DNA from: Ohtaekwangia sp036503775
GTDB taxonomy: Bacteria; Bacteroidota; Bacteroidia; Cytophagales; Cyclobacteriaceae
Direction of reading: 5' to 3'
Length of the DNA stretch: 27,812 bases
Assembly (NCBI GenBank): GCA_036503775.1
Contig: DASXWH010000218.1
Coordinates: 1 to 27,812, forward strand
The notes under the pieces were generated by a model that was given only the letters and a program-made list of their open reading frames with translations, had not been told where the DNA came from and did no database searches. Made by a program: the position numbers and the translations under genes. This document shows, in pieces, positions 8,093 through 15,598 of this stretch (positions are counted from its first letter, which is position 1; each line of letters begins with the position of its first letter).

Positions 8093-9691
8093 ATGATCAT
8101 GAAACGATATATAATTTCTATTCTTTCCGCGGTCCTGCTTACAGGTATAACGTCCTGTGTGGGTGACCTCGATACAGAACCACTGAACGACCGCATCACT
8201 ACGGCAAACCAGGTGTTCAAAGATCCGGCATCGTATAAAGAATTTCTCGCGAAGCTCTATGGTTCCATGACCTTAACCGGTCAGCGCGGTGAATATGGCA
8301 TGCCGGAGATCTCTGCGCCAGATGAAGGGACAACCAGCTTCATGCGCACGTACTGGAGTTTGCAGGAGATCAGCACAGACGAATGTATCAGTGCCTGGGG
8401 AGACCCCGGTCTGGTGGAACTCCATGGCCACAACTGGTCGGAGCAGAACTTCTATAACCAGTTACTCTACCAGCGTGTGTTCATCAACATCATGTTTTGT
8501 AATGAATACATCCGTGTGGTGCCTCCCAAAATTGAAAGTCTTCCTGCAAGCATGCATGAAGAGGTGAAGCGCTATGTTGAAGAAGCACGCTTCCTGAGAG
8601 CATTCTTCTATTCTGTAGCGATTGATCTTTGGGGCAATGTTCCTTTCGTGACAGAGCAAGATGCACCGGGAGGATTTCTGCCGAAGCAGATATCCCGTGC
8701 AGCTCTTTTTGAGTACATCGAATCTGAACTGCTTGATATCATTCCAGGTCTGGCAGAGCCCGGAGAAAATGAGTATGCACGTGCTGATCAGGCAGCAGCC
8801 TGGATGCTGCTGGCTAAACTTTATCTCAATGCTGAAGTCTACTTAGGCCCAGGCAACAAACGGTATACGGAGTGTGCCGAGTATTGCAACAAGATCATCA
8901 GCTCCGGAGTGTATAGTCTGAATGACAGTTACCGGAATTTATTCCTGGCGGATAATCATACCCTTCGCAATGAGATCATCTTTCCGATTGCTGAAGATGG
9001 AAACAGTGGCCGAAACTATGGAGGTGTAACGTTCATCATTCACGCGGCAGTGGGTGGGGCAGAAAATCCGGAGGCTGACTTCGGAATTAATTTCGGTTGG
9101 TCGGGTAATCGGTTCACAAATACTTTTGCTGACAAGTTTGCCGACAAGACCGGTGATACTGATTCACGGGCCTTGTTCTACACCAACGGACAAACACTGG
9201 ATATCAGCAATCCTACTCAATTCACGGAAGGATATCTGTCTACCAAATTCAAGAACAAAACATCGGCAGGTGTAAACGGTGTGAACGCCATCTTTGTCGA
9301 TACGGACTTTCCATTGTTCCGCTATGCAGATGTTTACCTCATGTATGCTGAAGCTCAATTGCGTGGTGCAGCTGGAACGGATGCAAATACGGCATTGGAG
9401 TATATCAATGAGATCCGTGAGCGCGCTTATGGTGATGGCTCCGGGAACATTACCAGTGATGAACTGACTCTCGATTTTATTCTCGATGAACGCGCTCGCG
9501 AACTGCACTGGGAAGCACAGCGCAGAACCGACCTGATACGCTTTGGGAAATTCACCGGTGGTTCATACCTGTGGGATTGGAAAGGAAATATCAAATCGGG
9601 TGTAGCAACACCTGCACACCTGTACGTCTATCCGCTTCCGGCTACTGACCTGGCGGTAAATACTAATCTGGATCAGAATGACGATTACTAA
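8093..9691 (+). CDS. RagB/SusD family glycan-binding surface lipoprotein
   Basis: This is the extracellular lid and ligand-binding partner of the SusC transporter just upstream. The protein is ~530 aa. ATG codons at 8093 and 8099 are both usable, the second giving a cleaner signal peptide (MKRYIISILSAVLL). The lipobox GITSC places the lipidated Cys at residue 22 counted from 8093. The N-terminal TPR-rich SusD-like region (YVEEARFLRAFFYSVAIDLWGNVPFV is typical) is followed by the RagB/SusD domain. The family's C-terminal pattern is also present: FPLFRYADVYLMYAEAQL, then EYINEIRERAYG, then DERARELHWEAQRRTDLIRF. It is co-transcribed with susC. Binding to an alpha-glucan is inferred from the neighbouring amylase. 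Confidence 0.96.
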   Translation: MIMKRYIISILSAVLLTGITSCVGDLDTEPLNDRITTANQVFKDPASYKEFLAKLYGSMTLTGQRGEYGMPEISAPDEGTTSFMRTYWSLQEISTDECISAWGDPGLVELHGHNWSEQNFYNQLLYQRVFINIMFCNEYIRVVPPKIESLPASMHEEVKRYVEEARFLRAFFYSVAIDLWGNVPFVTEQDAPGGFLPKQISRAALFEYIESELLDIIPGLAEPGENEYARADQAAAWMLLAKLYLNAEVYLGPGNKRYTECAEYCNKIISSGVYSLNDSYRNLFLADNHTLRNEIIFPIAEDGNSGRNYGGVTFIIHAAVGGAENPEADFGINFGWSGNRFTNTFADKFADKTGDTDSRALFYTNGQTLDISNPTQFTEGYLSTKFKNKTSAGVNGVNAIFVDTDFPLFRYADVYLMYAEAQLRGAAGTDANTALEYINEIRERAYGDGSGNITSDELTLDFILDERARELHWEAQRRTDLIRFGKFTGGSYLWDWKGNIKSGVATPAHLYVYPLPATDLAVNTNLDQNDDY

Positions 9692-9704
9692 AATCATCAC
9701 GAAC

Positions 9705-10748
9705 ATGAAAAACATTTTAATCTATATATCCGCAGTATTCATGCTGTTCTCCTGTGAGAAAGATGAAACGATGGTGAAAGTTACAACCGAAGTAGAAGTG
9801 CCGGTGATCACCAGTCACGAGAACGGTTTTGCGGAAGAGATCACGAAAAATAATTTGTCTGAGGAGATCACCTTTACCTGGGATAAAGCTGACTATGGTG
9901 TTAACACACCCCTTACGTACCTGGTGGAGATCGATTCAGCAGGCCGGTCGTTTTCAAACCCGACAGTGGTAGGCGTAACTACAGATTCTGAATTCACCAT
10001 AACCCTCGGTGAGCTTAATGATAAGTTACTGAACGAGCTGAAAGTAACGAAGAACGAAGAATCTGCGTTGGAGCTTCGTGTTCGATCGACTGTCAATTAT
10101 CAGTTAGAAGAAATCTCTCCCGTGATTGACATCAAAGTAAAAACCTATAAAGTGTTTGCTACGCTATGGGTTCCCGGAGGGTATCAGGGATGGAGTCCGG
10201 GCACGGCACCGGTGATCTATGAATCCGGTGATGGAAAATTTGAGGGTTATGTGTACATCCAGGAAGGAACAGGCTTCAAGTTTACATCGGCACCAGATTG
10301 GGATCACATTAATTATGGTGATTCCGGAACGTATGGTTTATTGACTACGGATGGTTCAGCCAATGGAATGTCAGCATCACAGCCAGGCTATTACCGCTTT
10401 AAGGTTGATGTTGAAAACCTCACGTATGAAATGTATCGGGTCGAAAGCTTTGGTTTGATCGGCACTGCAACAAGTGGTGACTGGGATAATTCTACACCAA
10501 TGACCTTTAATACCACTACCGGATTATGGTCCGTTACAACCGACCTTGAAGCCGGTGCATTAAAGTTCCGTGCAAACAATGGATGGGAACTGAACTATGG
10601 CACGAAGACCAGCAACTCGTATACAGGTACTTTGGTTCATGTGGATGACGCCATCACCATTGCTGAAGCCGGAAACTATACGGTTACTATTGATCTCAGC
10701 CGGTCGGGTGATGATCATGTATACACGTACGCTGTAGTTAAGAATTAA
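9705..10748 (+). CDS. SusE/SusF-like outer-membrane starch-binding lipoprotein
   Basis: The protein is 347 aa if started at ATG 9705. An in-frame ATG at 9678 overlaps susD but spoils the signal peptide. The signal MKNILIYISAVFMLFSC ends in a lipidated Cys at residue 17, followed by EKDE, an acidic motif like known surface-export signals of Bacteroidota lipoproteins. An N-terminal Ig-like SusE domain (~20-145; EITFTWDKADYGVN) is followed by two tandem starch-binding-type modules. The first (~146-245) contains LWVPGGYQGWSPGTAPVIY and FKFTSAPDWDHINYG. The second (~246-347) contains LIGTATSGDWDNSTPM and LKFRANNGWELNYG. These resemble the modules of Bacteroides SusE/SusF. It probably holds starch at the cell surface for the amylase encoded next. 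Confidence 0.9.
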   Translation: MKNILIYISAVFMLFSCEKDETMVKVTTEVEVPVITSHENGFAEEITKNNLSEEITFTWDKADYGVNTPLTYLVEIDSAGRSFSNPTVVGVTTDSEFTITLGELNDKLLNELKVTKNEESALELRVRSTVNYQLEEISPVIDIKVKTYKVFATLWVPGGYQGWSPGTAPVIYESGDGKFEGYVYIQEGTGFKFTSAPDWDHINYGDSGTYGLLTTDGSANGMSASQPGYYRFKVDVENLTYEMYRVESFGLIGTATSGDWDNSTPMTFNTTTGLWSVTTDLEAGALKFRANNGWELNYGTKTSNSYTGTLVHVDDAITIAEAGNYTVTIDLSRSGDDHVYTYAVVKN

Positions 10749-10750
10749 TT

Positions 10751-10820
10751 TCAGATTTCACATTCCTGGTTTTAGATAAAATCTATTTAGCCTGAAATCT
10801 TTAACCTGGAATGTGGAATC
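10751..10820. repeat. 7-bp-period inverted element / hairpin between susE and amylase genes
   Basis: Ten heptads in one phase fill most of the spacer, for example TCAGATT (10751), CCTGGTT (10765), TTTAGCC (10786), TTTAACC (10800) and TGGAATG (10807). The arms 10754-10777 and 10797-10820 are inverted repeats matching at 20 of 24 positions, with a 19-nt loop. An alternative pairing is AGATTTCA (10753-10760) with TGAAATCT (10793-10800). No T-tract follows directly. It could stabilise upstream mRNA or tune amylase expression relative to susCDE. Confidence 0.65.
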
Positions 10821-10856
10821 ACTAATGATATTGTGATGATAAATTTTTTAAGTGTA

Positions 10857-12236
10857 ATGATGTTTTTCAAAAAAATCTATTTGCTCGCATTCCTGGCCTT
10901 CGCCTGTGGAAGTAACAGTTCTGATCCTGCACCGAAGCCTCCGGTGTCACCGGAAGAACCGAAGCAGTATGGAATACCTTTCGAAGGAGTAGCTGATCCG
11001 CAGCGTGTAGTGTTATATGAGGTAAACATTCGTGCGTTTAGTGCGGCCGGAGATTTTCAGGGTGTGATTGACCGCCTTGATGAAATCAAATCGCTGGGTA
11101 TTAATACCATCTGGCTGATGCCCATACACCCGGTGGGACAAGTGAAATCAGCAGGAGGTTTAGGGTCACCCTATGCGGTGAAGAACTACCTGGAGGTGAA
11201 CACGGAGTTTGGTGATCTTGAAAAACTACGGGAGCTCGTAACTGAAGCGCACAATCGTAACATGTCTGTGATACTAGACTGGGTGGCTAACCATACGGCA
11301 TGGGATAACGACTGGATGGTGAATAAATCATGGTACACACAGGATGCCCAGGGAAATGTTATCATTCCTCCCGGAACAAACTGGCAGGACGTTGCCGAAC
11401 TGAATTACAATAACTATGATATGCGCAAGGCCATGATCCAGGCGATGAAGTACTGGATACTCGAAGCCAACGTTGACGGATTCAGATGTGATGCAGTTGA
11501 TTATGTGCCCACCGATTTCTGGACGCAGGCCATCACTGCGTTAAAGTCTATTCCAAACCGGAAACTTATTTTGCTGGCTGAAGGATCAAAGCAGGAACAA
11601 TTTGCAGCAGGTTTTCAGATCAACTATGCCTGGGATTTTCTCAACAACCTGGAAGAAGTATACCAGAACAACCGATCAGCCAACACCATCTTTACTACGC
11701 ATCAGGAAGAGTACAATAAAATTCCGGCTGGTGGAGTGAAGCTGCGGTATACCACAAATCATGATGAGTCGGCTTGGGAAGCAACACCTGTTGAAACGTT
11801 TGGCGGAACGGATCAGGCGTTGTCAGCTTCCGTGATAACGATCTTCACCAGTGCAGCACCCTTGTTATATAGCAGTCAGGAGGTCGGTCGCGAAGATAAG
11901 CTTCCGTTCTTCACCAAAGATCCGATCGACTGGAATGCTAACCAGGATATGTTCCAGCAGTATCAGAAACTGTTGACCGCATATACGGGCAGTCTCGCCT
12001 TTTCAAAGGGTACCTTACAATCGTACACGGATGATGATGTGGCGATCTTCACCCGAAAGAAAGATTCGGATGAATACCTTATTGTGGTGAACGTGCGTAA
12101 CACGGTATCTGAGATCACCTGGGATGAGTCCTTGCAGAACCAAAACTGGACGGATGCTTTAAAAAATGAATCTTTCATCACCGAAACCAGTTTCACATTA
12201 CAGCCTTTTGAGTATTTGATTTTAAAGAAGATTTGA
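10857..12236 (+). CDS. GH13 alpha-amylase family lipoprotein
   Basis: This secreted or surface enzyme hydrolyses alpha-1,4-glucosidic bonds. The frame opens at GTG 10833, but ATG 10857 gives the best signal peptide (MMFFKKIYLLAFLAFAC) with lipidated Cys17, so that start is chosen (459 aa). All four GH13 regions are visible: I, DWVANHT; II, GFRCDAVDY with the nucleophile Asp (~212); III, LLAEGS with the acid/base Glu (~242); IV, TTNHDES with the transition-state His-Asp pair (~302-303). A short C-terminal beta domain follows. No carbohydrate-binding module is fused, unlike Bacteroides SusG, so substrate binding is probably supplied by SusD/SusE. It follows susE by 108 bp, across a hairpin element, and ends before a clear terminator. 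Exact specificity (alpha-amylase, neopullulanase or maltogenic) cannot be told. Confidence 0.92.
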   Translation: MMFFKKIYLLAFLAFACGSNSSDPAPKPPVSPEEPKQYGIPFEGVADPQRVVLYEVNIRAFSAAGDFQGVIDRLDEIKSLGINTIWLMPIHPVGQVKSAGGLGSPYAVKNYLEVNTEFGDLEKLRELVTEAHNRNMSVILDWVANHTAWDNDWMVNKSWYTQDAQGNVIIPPGTNWQDVAELNYNNYDMRKAMIQAMKYWILEANVDGFRCDAVDYVPTDFWTQAITALKSIPNRKLILLAEGSKQEQFAAGFQINYAWDFLNNLEEVYQNNRSANTIFTTHQEEYNKIPAGGVKLRYTTNHDESAWEATPVETFGGTDQALSASVITIFTSAAPLLYSSQEVGREDKLPFFTKDPIDWNANQDMFQQYQKLLTAYTGSLAFSKGTLQSYTDDDVAIFTRKKDSDEYLIVVNVRNTVSEITWDESLQNQNWTDALKNESFITETSFTLQPFEYLILKKI

Positions 12237-12260
12237 TTGGGTAGGAGAGTTGTAGGGGCT

Positions 12261-12295
12261 TAAGGCGGAGGTGTTATCATCCCGCCTTATTTTTT
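12261..12295 (+). terminator. rho-independent terminator of the glycan-utilisation operon
   Basis: A perfect 8-bp stem (TAAGGCGG at 12261-12268, CCGCCTTA at 12282-12289) with a 13-nt loop is followed at once by six T residues (12290-12295). It lies 25 bp after the amylase stop codon. Confidence 0.85.
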
Positions 12296-12321
12296 CTATA
12301 GAATGTTGGATTGTGTTTTCT

Positions 12322-12329
12322 TACTTTTG
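12322..12329 (+). promoter_or_regulatory. candidate -7 promoter box for the GNAT gene
   Basis: TACTTTTG is an exact match to the Bacteroidota TAnnTTTG box and lies 16 nt before the ATG at 12346. No good -33 TTG exists at the usual distance; the nearest upstream TTG (12306-12308) is only 13 nt away. Confidence 0.4.
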
Positions 12330-12345
12330 AATAAAGGTAAAAGAT

Positions 12346-12645
12346 ATGAGCGAGGTACAATTTAGACTTAACGATTCCGGGAAGGGAGCGTTTTACATTG
12401 AACAAGGCGGTGAGCAGGTAGCGCACATGGAAATCGGCATATCGGGTAGTAACCTCACGGCCTACCATACGGAAGTGTCCGAAAAGTTGCAGGGACAGGG
12501 TGTTGCCGGAAAGTTATTGGAAGCTATGGTACAGTATGTACGTACAAACAAGCTGAAAGTAATCGCCCTTTGTCCCTATGTGAATGCGCAATTCAAACGC
12601 CACTCTGAAAAGTATGCTGATATCTGGAATCAGCACTGGCGATAA
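12346..12645 (+). CDS. small GNAT-fold N-acetyltransferase (YjdJ-like)
   Basis: This 99-aa protein is a minimal GCN5-related fold of the 'Acetyltransf_CG' type. Beta strands FYIEQGGEQVAHMEIGI are followed by TAYHTEVSEKLQGQGVAGKLLEAMVQYV. Within the latter, the Q-G-Q-G-V-A-G-K loop is the acetyl-CoA pyrophosphate-binding motif (R/Q-x-x-G-x-G/A). VIALCPYVNAQFKRH is the conserved C-terminal segment. The natural substrate of this family is unknown. It is a single gene between the amylase terminator and a convergent lipoprotein gene (21 bp apart). Start ATG 12346. Confidence 0.9.
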   Translation: MSEVQFRLNDSGKGAFYIEQGGEQVAHMEIGISGSNLTAYHTEVSEKLQGQGVAGKLLEAMVQYVRTNKLKVIALCPYVNAQFKRHSEKYADIWNQHWR

Positions 12646-12666
12646 GTGACAAGAAAAGACCTTTAC

Positions 12667-13212
12667 TTATTGGCCAAATTGTTTTCGCAGATAAACTTGC
12701 TGAGGCATTTTGACCCTTTCACCGTCTGGGGATTCGAAGATGGTTGTAAATTCGACAACAAGGGTATCGATGCTGATTTTATTGATATAGAATTCGTTTT
12801 TCGCGTATTTACCAAAATAGGATACAGACAGATTCTTATTACCCAGATAGGGAATTGTGTAATAAGTGCTATCCGATAATTCTTCTTGTTTTTCAATCAC
12901 TCGGAAACAAAATTTACTCAGGGGTAATGAGTTGAACGGAACGGGAAGCTGTGATTTAAAGACCATGGGATCACATTCGAAAAAAAAGTAGGATACTGGA
13001 ATAATATCATGATTCAAAACAAAACAGGAATCCTGATTAAATGAGTACGCATACACCCAAAGACTCTCCGTCAATAAAGTCATTTGATCTATAGAAGTGA
13101 TTGCGGGTAGATTATCTATAAAACAAGGTTCAGGAATTTGTTTATTGGCTTTGTTTGAGCAGGTAGTAGTCAACAGGATAAGAATCAATATTGAACAGCT
13201 TCGTGAGATCAT
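12667..13212 (-). CDS. hypothetical lipoprotein at end of pentose phosphate operon
   Basis: I do not recognise this protein. From ATG 13212 it is 181 aa. The frame stays open upstream to 13248 inside pgl, but the shorter start gives a proper signal peptide (MISRSCSILILILLTTTC) with a likely lipidated Cys at residue 18. The mature part is beta-rich with scattered Cys and aromatic residues and no catalytic motif that I can name. The ATG lies 7 bp after the pgl stop, so it is probably co-transcribed with pgl, although a sugar-phosphate role for an exported lipoprotein would be surprising. Convergent with the GNAT gene. Confidence 0.7.
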   Translation of the reverse strand: MISRSCSILILILLTTTCSNKANKQIPEPCFIDNLPAITSIDQMTLLTESLWVYAYSFNQDSCFVLNHDIIPVSYFFFECDPMVFKSQLPVPFNSLPLSKFCFRVIEKQEELSDSTYYTIPYLGNKNLSVSYFGKYAKNEFYINKISIDTLVVEFTTIFESPDGERVKMPQQVYLRKQFGQ

Positions 13213-13219
13213 TAGGGAT

Positions 13220-13939
13220 TTAGGATAATTTTGTCGCAGCGGCTTCATCCATAAACCAATGCAATTCTCCTGAAGCCGGGTTGATCAGTTGAGCAGGATA
13301 AGTTTCTGGATTTGAATTTCCTTTTTGTACATGATGGATAGCTTCAGCTTTTCCTCCACCATATACTAAAAACACTACCTGCTTTGCTTTGTTAATACAC
13401 GGCTCAGTTAATGTAATGCGATAAGTATTCAGTTTGTCAACATAAACTTCTTTCACGACCGCGGTCTTCTCTTTTAATACGGTGGTGTGCGGAAATAAAG
13501 ATGCCGTGTGCGCATCATCACCCAGTCCCAGAAGAACAAAATCAAACTGAACGGGCTTGTCACCAAAATAGTAGAGCACACTTTGCTGGTAGTTGGCAGC
13601 GGCTTCAGCGGGGCCTAGTTCCGTTTTCATGCGGAAGATGTGATCCTCTGCAATGTTCAGCGCATCAAACAACGCCTTCTTTGCCATGAGGTAATTGCTG
13701 TCCGCATGATCGGCAGGTACATTGCGTTCATCACCAAAGAAAAAATACACATGGCTCCAGTCTATTTTATTGCGATAGCTGTCAGAAGCGAGAAGCTCAA
13801 ACAATTTCTTCGGTGAACTTCCACCGGAGAGTACAAATGAAAATCTTCCCTGCTTTTGTGTCGCTGCTTCGGCTTGCTTAACAATGAGGTCTGCCAGTGA
13901 AACAAGAAGTTCGTCAGGAGTTTTGAAAATGTGGTTCAT
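13220..13939 (-). CDS. pgl: 6-phosphogluconolactonase
   Basis: It hydrolyses 6-phosphogluconolactone to 6-phosphogluconate in the cytoplasm, step two of the oxidative pentose phosphate pathway. The 239-aa length fits the SOL/DevB family. Motifs include FVLSGGSSPKKLFELL (phosphate-binding loop near the N terminus), WSHVYFFFGDERNVPADHADSNY (the conserved DER(x)VP region), and VLLGLGDDAHTASLFPHT, the family's most conserved block, where the GxGxDxHxASLFP pattern includes the catalytic His. It sits 35 bp downstream of zwf on the same strand, matching the reaction order. The spacer holds a 7-bp-period repeat. Confidence 0.95.
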   Translation of the reverse strand: MNHIFKTPDELLVSLADLIVKQAEAATQKQGRFSFVLSGGSSPKKLFELLASDSYRNKIDWSHVYFFFGDERNVPADHADSNYLMAKKALFDALNIAEDHIFRMKTELGPAEAAANYQQSVLYYFGDKPVQFDFVLLGLGDDAHTASLFPHTTVLKEKTAVVKEVYVDKLNTYRITLTEPCINKAKQVVFLVYGGGKAEAIHHVQKGNSNPETYPAQLINPASGELHWFMDEAAATKLS

Positions 13940-13941
13940 GA

Positions 13942-13983
13942 TTTTGTCAATTGCCTGTTGTCAACTGATCTTAACTAGTGACT
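13942..13983. repeat. 7-bp-period repeat between zwf and pgl
   Basis: Heptads starting at 13942, 13949, 13956, 13963, 13970 and 13977 keep phase (TTTTGTC, AATTGCC and TGTTGTC are the first three). It overlaps the zwf stop codon (TAG, minus strand, 13975-13977) and begins 2 bp beyond the pgl ATG, so it covers essentially the whole spacer. It is shorter and more degenerate than the zwf-gnd copy. Confidence 0.45.
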
Positions 13984-15504
13984 TTTATTTTCCTTCATCG
14001 GTAATGTAAACCAATGGAAACCATCCTGTGCAATGAGGGCTTCTGCAGTTTCAGGTCCCCATGAGTCGGCAGAATAGTTGGGGAAGCTGAGGCTCTTCTT
14101 GCCTGACCATGCATTAAGTATTGGCATGAGCAGATCCCATGCTGCTTCTACCTGATCGCCACGCATAAAGAGCGTCTGATCTCCAAGCATGGTATCGAGC
14201 AGAAGTGTTTCATAGGCTTCAGGAGTATCACCGGTATACGTTCCGTGATAATCAAACACCATGTCAACAGGGTTGAGCGTCATTTCCAGTCCGGGCCGTT
14301 TCGCCTGAACTTGCAAACGAATACTCATCTCCGGCTGAATGCTGATGATCAACCGGTTTTGTCTCCAGCCTTCAATAGCTTCTGACGGGAAGATCATGTG
14401 CGGAACATCCTTGAACTGTATGGTGATCACCGAGGACGACTGATGCATGCGCTTCACTGTACGCAGGTAGAAAGGAACGCCATGCCATCTCCAGTTGTCC
14501 ACAAAGAATTTAATGGCAGCGAATGTTTCTGTATTTGAATTCGGATTAACTCCGGATTCTTCGCGATATCCTAAAACCTCTTTTCCCTGTATCCAGCCTT
14601 TACTGTATTGACCGCGGACGGCATTCTTCTTAATGTCTTCTCCTTTAAATTTTCGCATGGAGCGAAGCACGTCCACTTTACCGTTGCGCACGTTGTCGGC
14701 TTCAAAACTTACCGGAGGTTCCATGGCGATCAGGCAAAGCAACTGCAGGATGTGATTCTGGATCATATCACGCAATGCACCGGCTTCATCATAATATCCG
14801 CCACGGTTACCCATACCGAGTTGTTCCGTTACCGAGATCTGTACATGGTCAATGTAGTTCCGGTTCCAGAGTGGCTCAAATACAGAATTTCCAAAACGGA
14901 AAGCCATGATGTTCTGAACCGTTTCCTTACCCAGGTAGTGGTCGATGCGATAGATCTGTTGCTCGGAGAACACACTGCCAAGCTGAGCATTGAGTTTCTT
15001 GGCTGATTCCCAATCGTGACCAAAAGGTTTCTCCAGTACAATGCGGGTTTTTGAAGTATCAACCGCGAGCTTATGTTTGGATAGGTTGTCAGCCACGATG
15101 CTGAAAAAGCGTGGTGCGACAGCGAGGTAATAAATAACATTGGGTTCAGCACCAGCTTCTTCTCCAAAGGCTGCGATGCGTGCCCCTTGTTCCTGATAGG
15201 TTTTTGTGTCGTTGATATCGCTCACCTGGAAGAAGAGATGTTTGGCAAATGCATTCCACTTTTCCGGTTCGGATTTTCCCCTGCGGGAGAACTTATTGAC
15301 ATCTTCCTGTAAATTTTCTCTGAACTTTTCATCCGTAAGCGCTGTCCGTCCCATCGCTACAATCTGGAAATGATTCGGCATCCAGTTGTCGAGGTAGAGA
15401 TTATAAAGAGCAGGAATTAATTTCCGTGAGGTAAGGTCTCCTGTACCACCGAAAATAAAAATGATGGTAGGTTGTGATTTAAGTGAGTCGGTCGTTGAAC
15501 TCAT
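13975..15504 (-). CDS. zwf: glucose-6-phosphate 1-dehydrogenase
   Basis: It oxidises glucose 6-phosphate to 6-phosphogluconolactone with NAD(P)+, the entry step of the oxidative pentose phosphate pathway. The 509-aa length is normal. The Rossmann motif FGGTGDLTSRKL is at 18-29. The substrate and active-site signature RIDHYLGKE is at 186-194 (Asp188, His189), and the catalytic base is His251 in QNHILQLL. EKPFGHD (159-164) is the conserved Lys-Pro loop. The dinucleotide loop has Thr after GG (GGTGD), as in dual-specificity enzymes, so the cofactor is not settled by sequence. It lies in the rpiB-gnd-zwf-pgl operon, 92 bp after gnd; that spacer is filled by a 7-bp-period element. Confidence 0.97.
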   Translation of the reverse strand: MSSTTDSLKSQPTIIFIFGGTGDLTSRKLIPALYNLYLDNWMPNHFQIVAMGRTALTDEKFRENLQEDVNKFSRRGKSEPEKWNAFAKHLFFQVSDINDTKTYQEQGARIAAFGEEAGAEPNVIYYLAVAPRFFSIVADNLSKHKLAVDTSKTRIVLEKPFGHDWESAKKLNAQLGSVFSEQQIYRIDHYLGKETVQNIMAFRFGNSVFEPLWNRNYIDHVQISVTEQLGMGNRGGYYDEAGALRDMIQNHILQLLCLIAMEPPVSFEADNVRNGKVDVLRSMRKFKGEDIKKNAVRGQYSKGWIQGKEVLGYREESGVNPNSNTETFAAIKFFVDNWRWHGVPFYLRTVKRMHQSSSVITIQFKDVPHMIFPSEAIEGWRQNRLIISIQPEMSIRLQVQAKRPGLEMTLNPVDMVFDYHGTYTGDTPEAYETLLLDTMLGDQTLFMRGDQVEAAWDLLMPILNAWSGKKSLSFPNYSADSWGPETAEALIAQDGFHWFTLPMKENKSH

Positions 15505-15507
15505 GGT

Positions 15508-15598
15508 TGTCAGTTATCAATTAGCAATTATCAATTAGCAATTTGGAAATGAACCAACCATCATTGTCAATTGATAATTGTTCATTGTTGATTGTTTT
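15508..15598. repeat. 7-bp-period inverted intergenic element (gnd-zwf spacer), best copy
   Basis: Thirteen heptads in unbroken 7-bp phase fill the spacer. The left half alternates TATCAAT (15515, 15529) and TAGCAAT (15522, 15536), a perfect 14-bp tandem duplication. The right half has TTG-initiated heptads at 15564, 15571, 15578, 15585 and 15592 (for example TTGTCAA, TTGATAA). The two halves are inverted copies: 15525-15536 and 15569-15580 are a perfect 12-bp inverted repeat. In RNA this would form a long AU-rich hairpin. It ends 2 bp into the gnd stop region. No gene or known mobile element is present. Confidence 0.75.

Noticed and set aside
9678..9704. ATG 9678 as start of the SusE-like gene
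   Set aside because: It would overlap susD by 14 bp and place residues before the evident lipoprotein signal starting at ATG 9705.
10833..10856. GTG 10833 / ATG 10836 as start of the amylase gene
   Set aside because: ATG 10857 gives a compact signal peptide with a lipobox; the longer forms add uncharged residues ahead of it.
12646..12879. Plus-strand open frame after the GNAT gene
   Set aside because: It is antisense to the lipoprotein gene (12667-13212), which has a proper signal peptide and operon context.
15515..15542. Possible CRISPR-like direct repeats (14-bp tandem copy)
   Set aside because: The units are adjacent without unique spacers and belong to a 7-bp-period tract; no cas genes are present.
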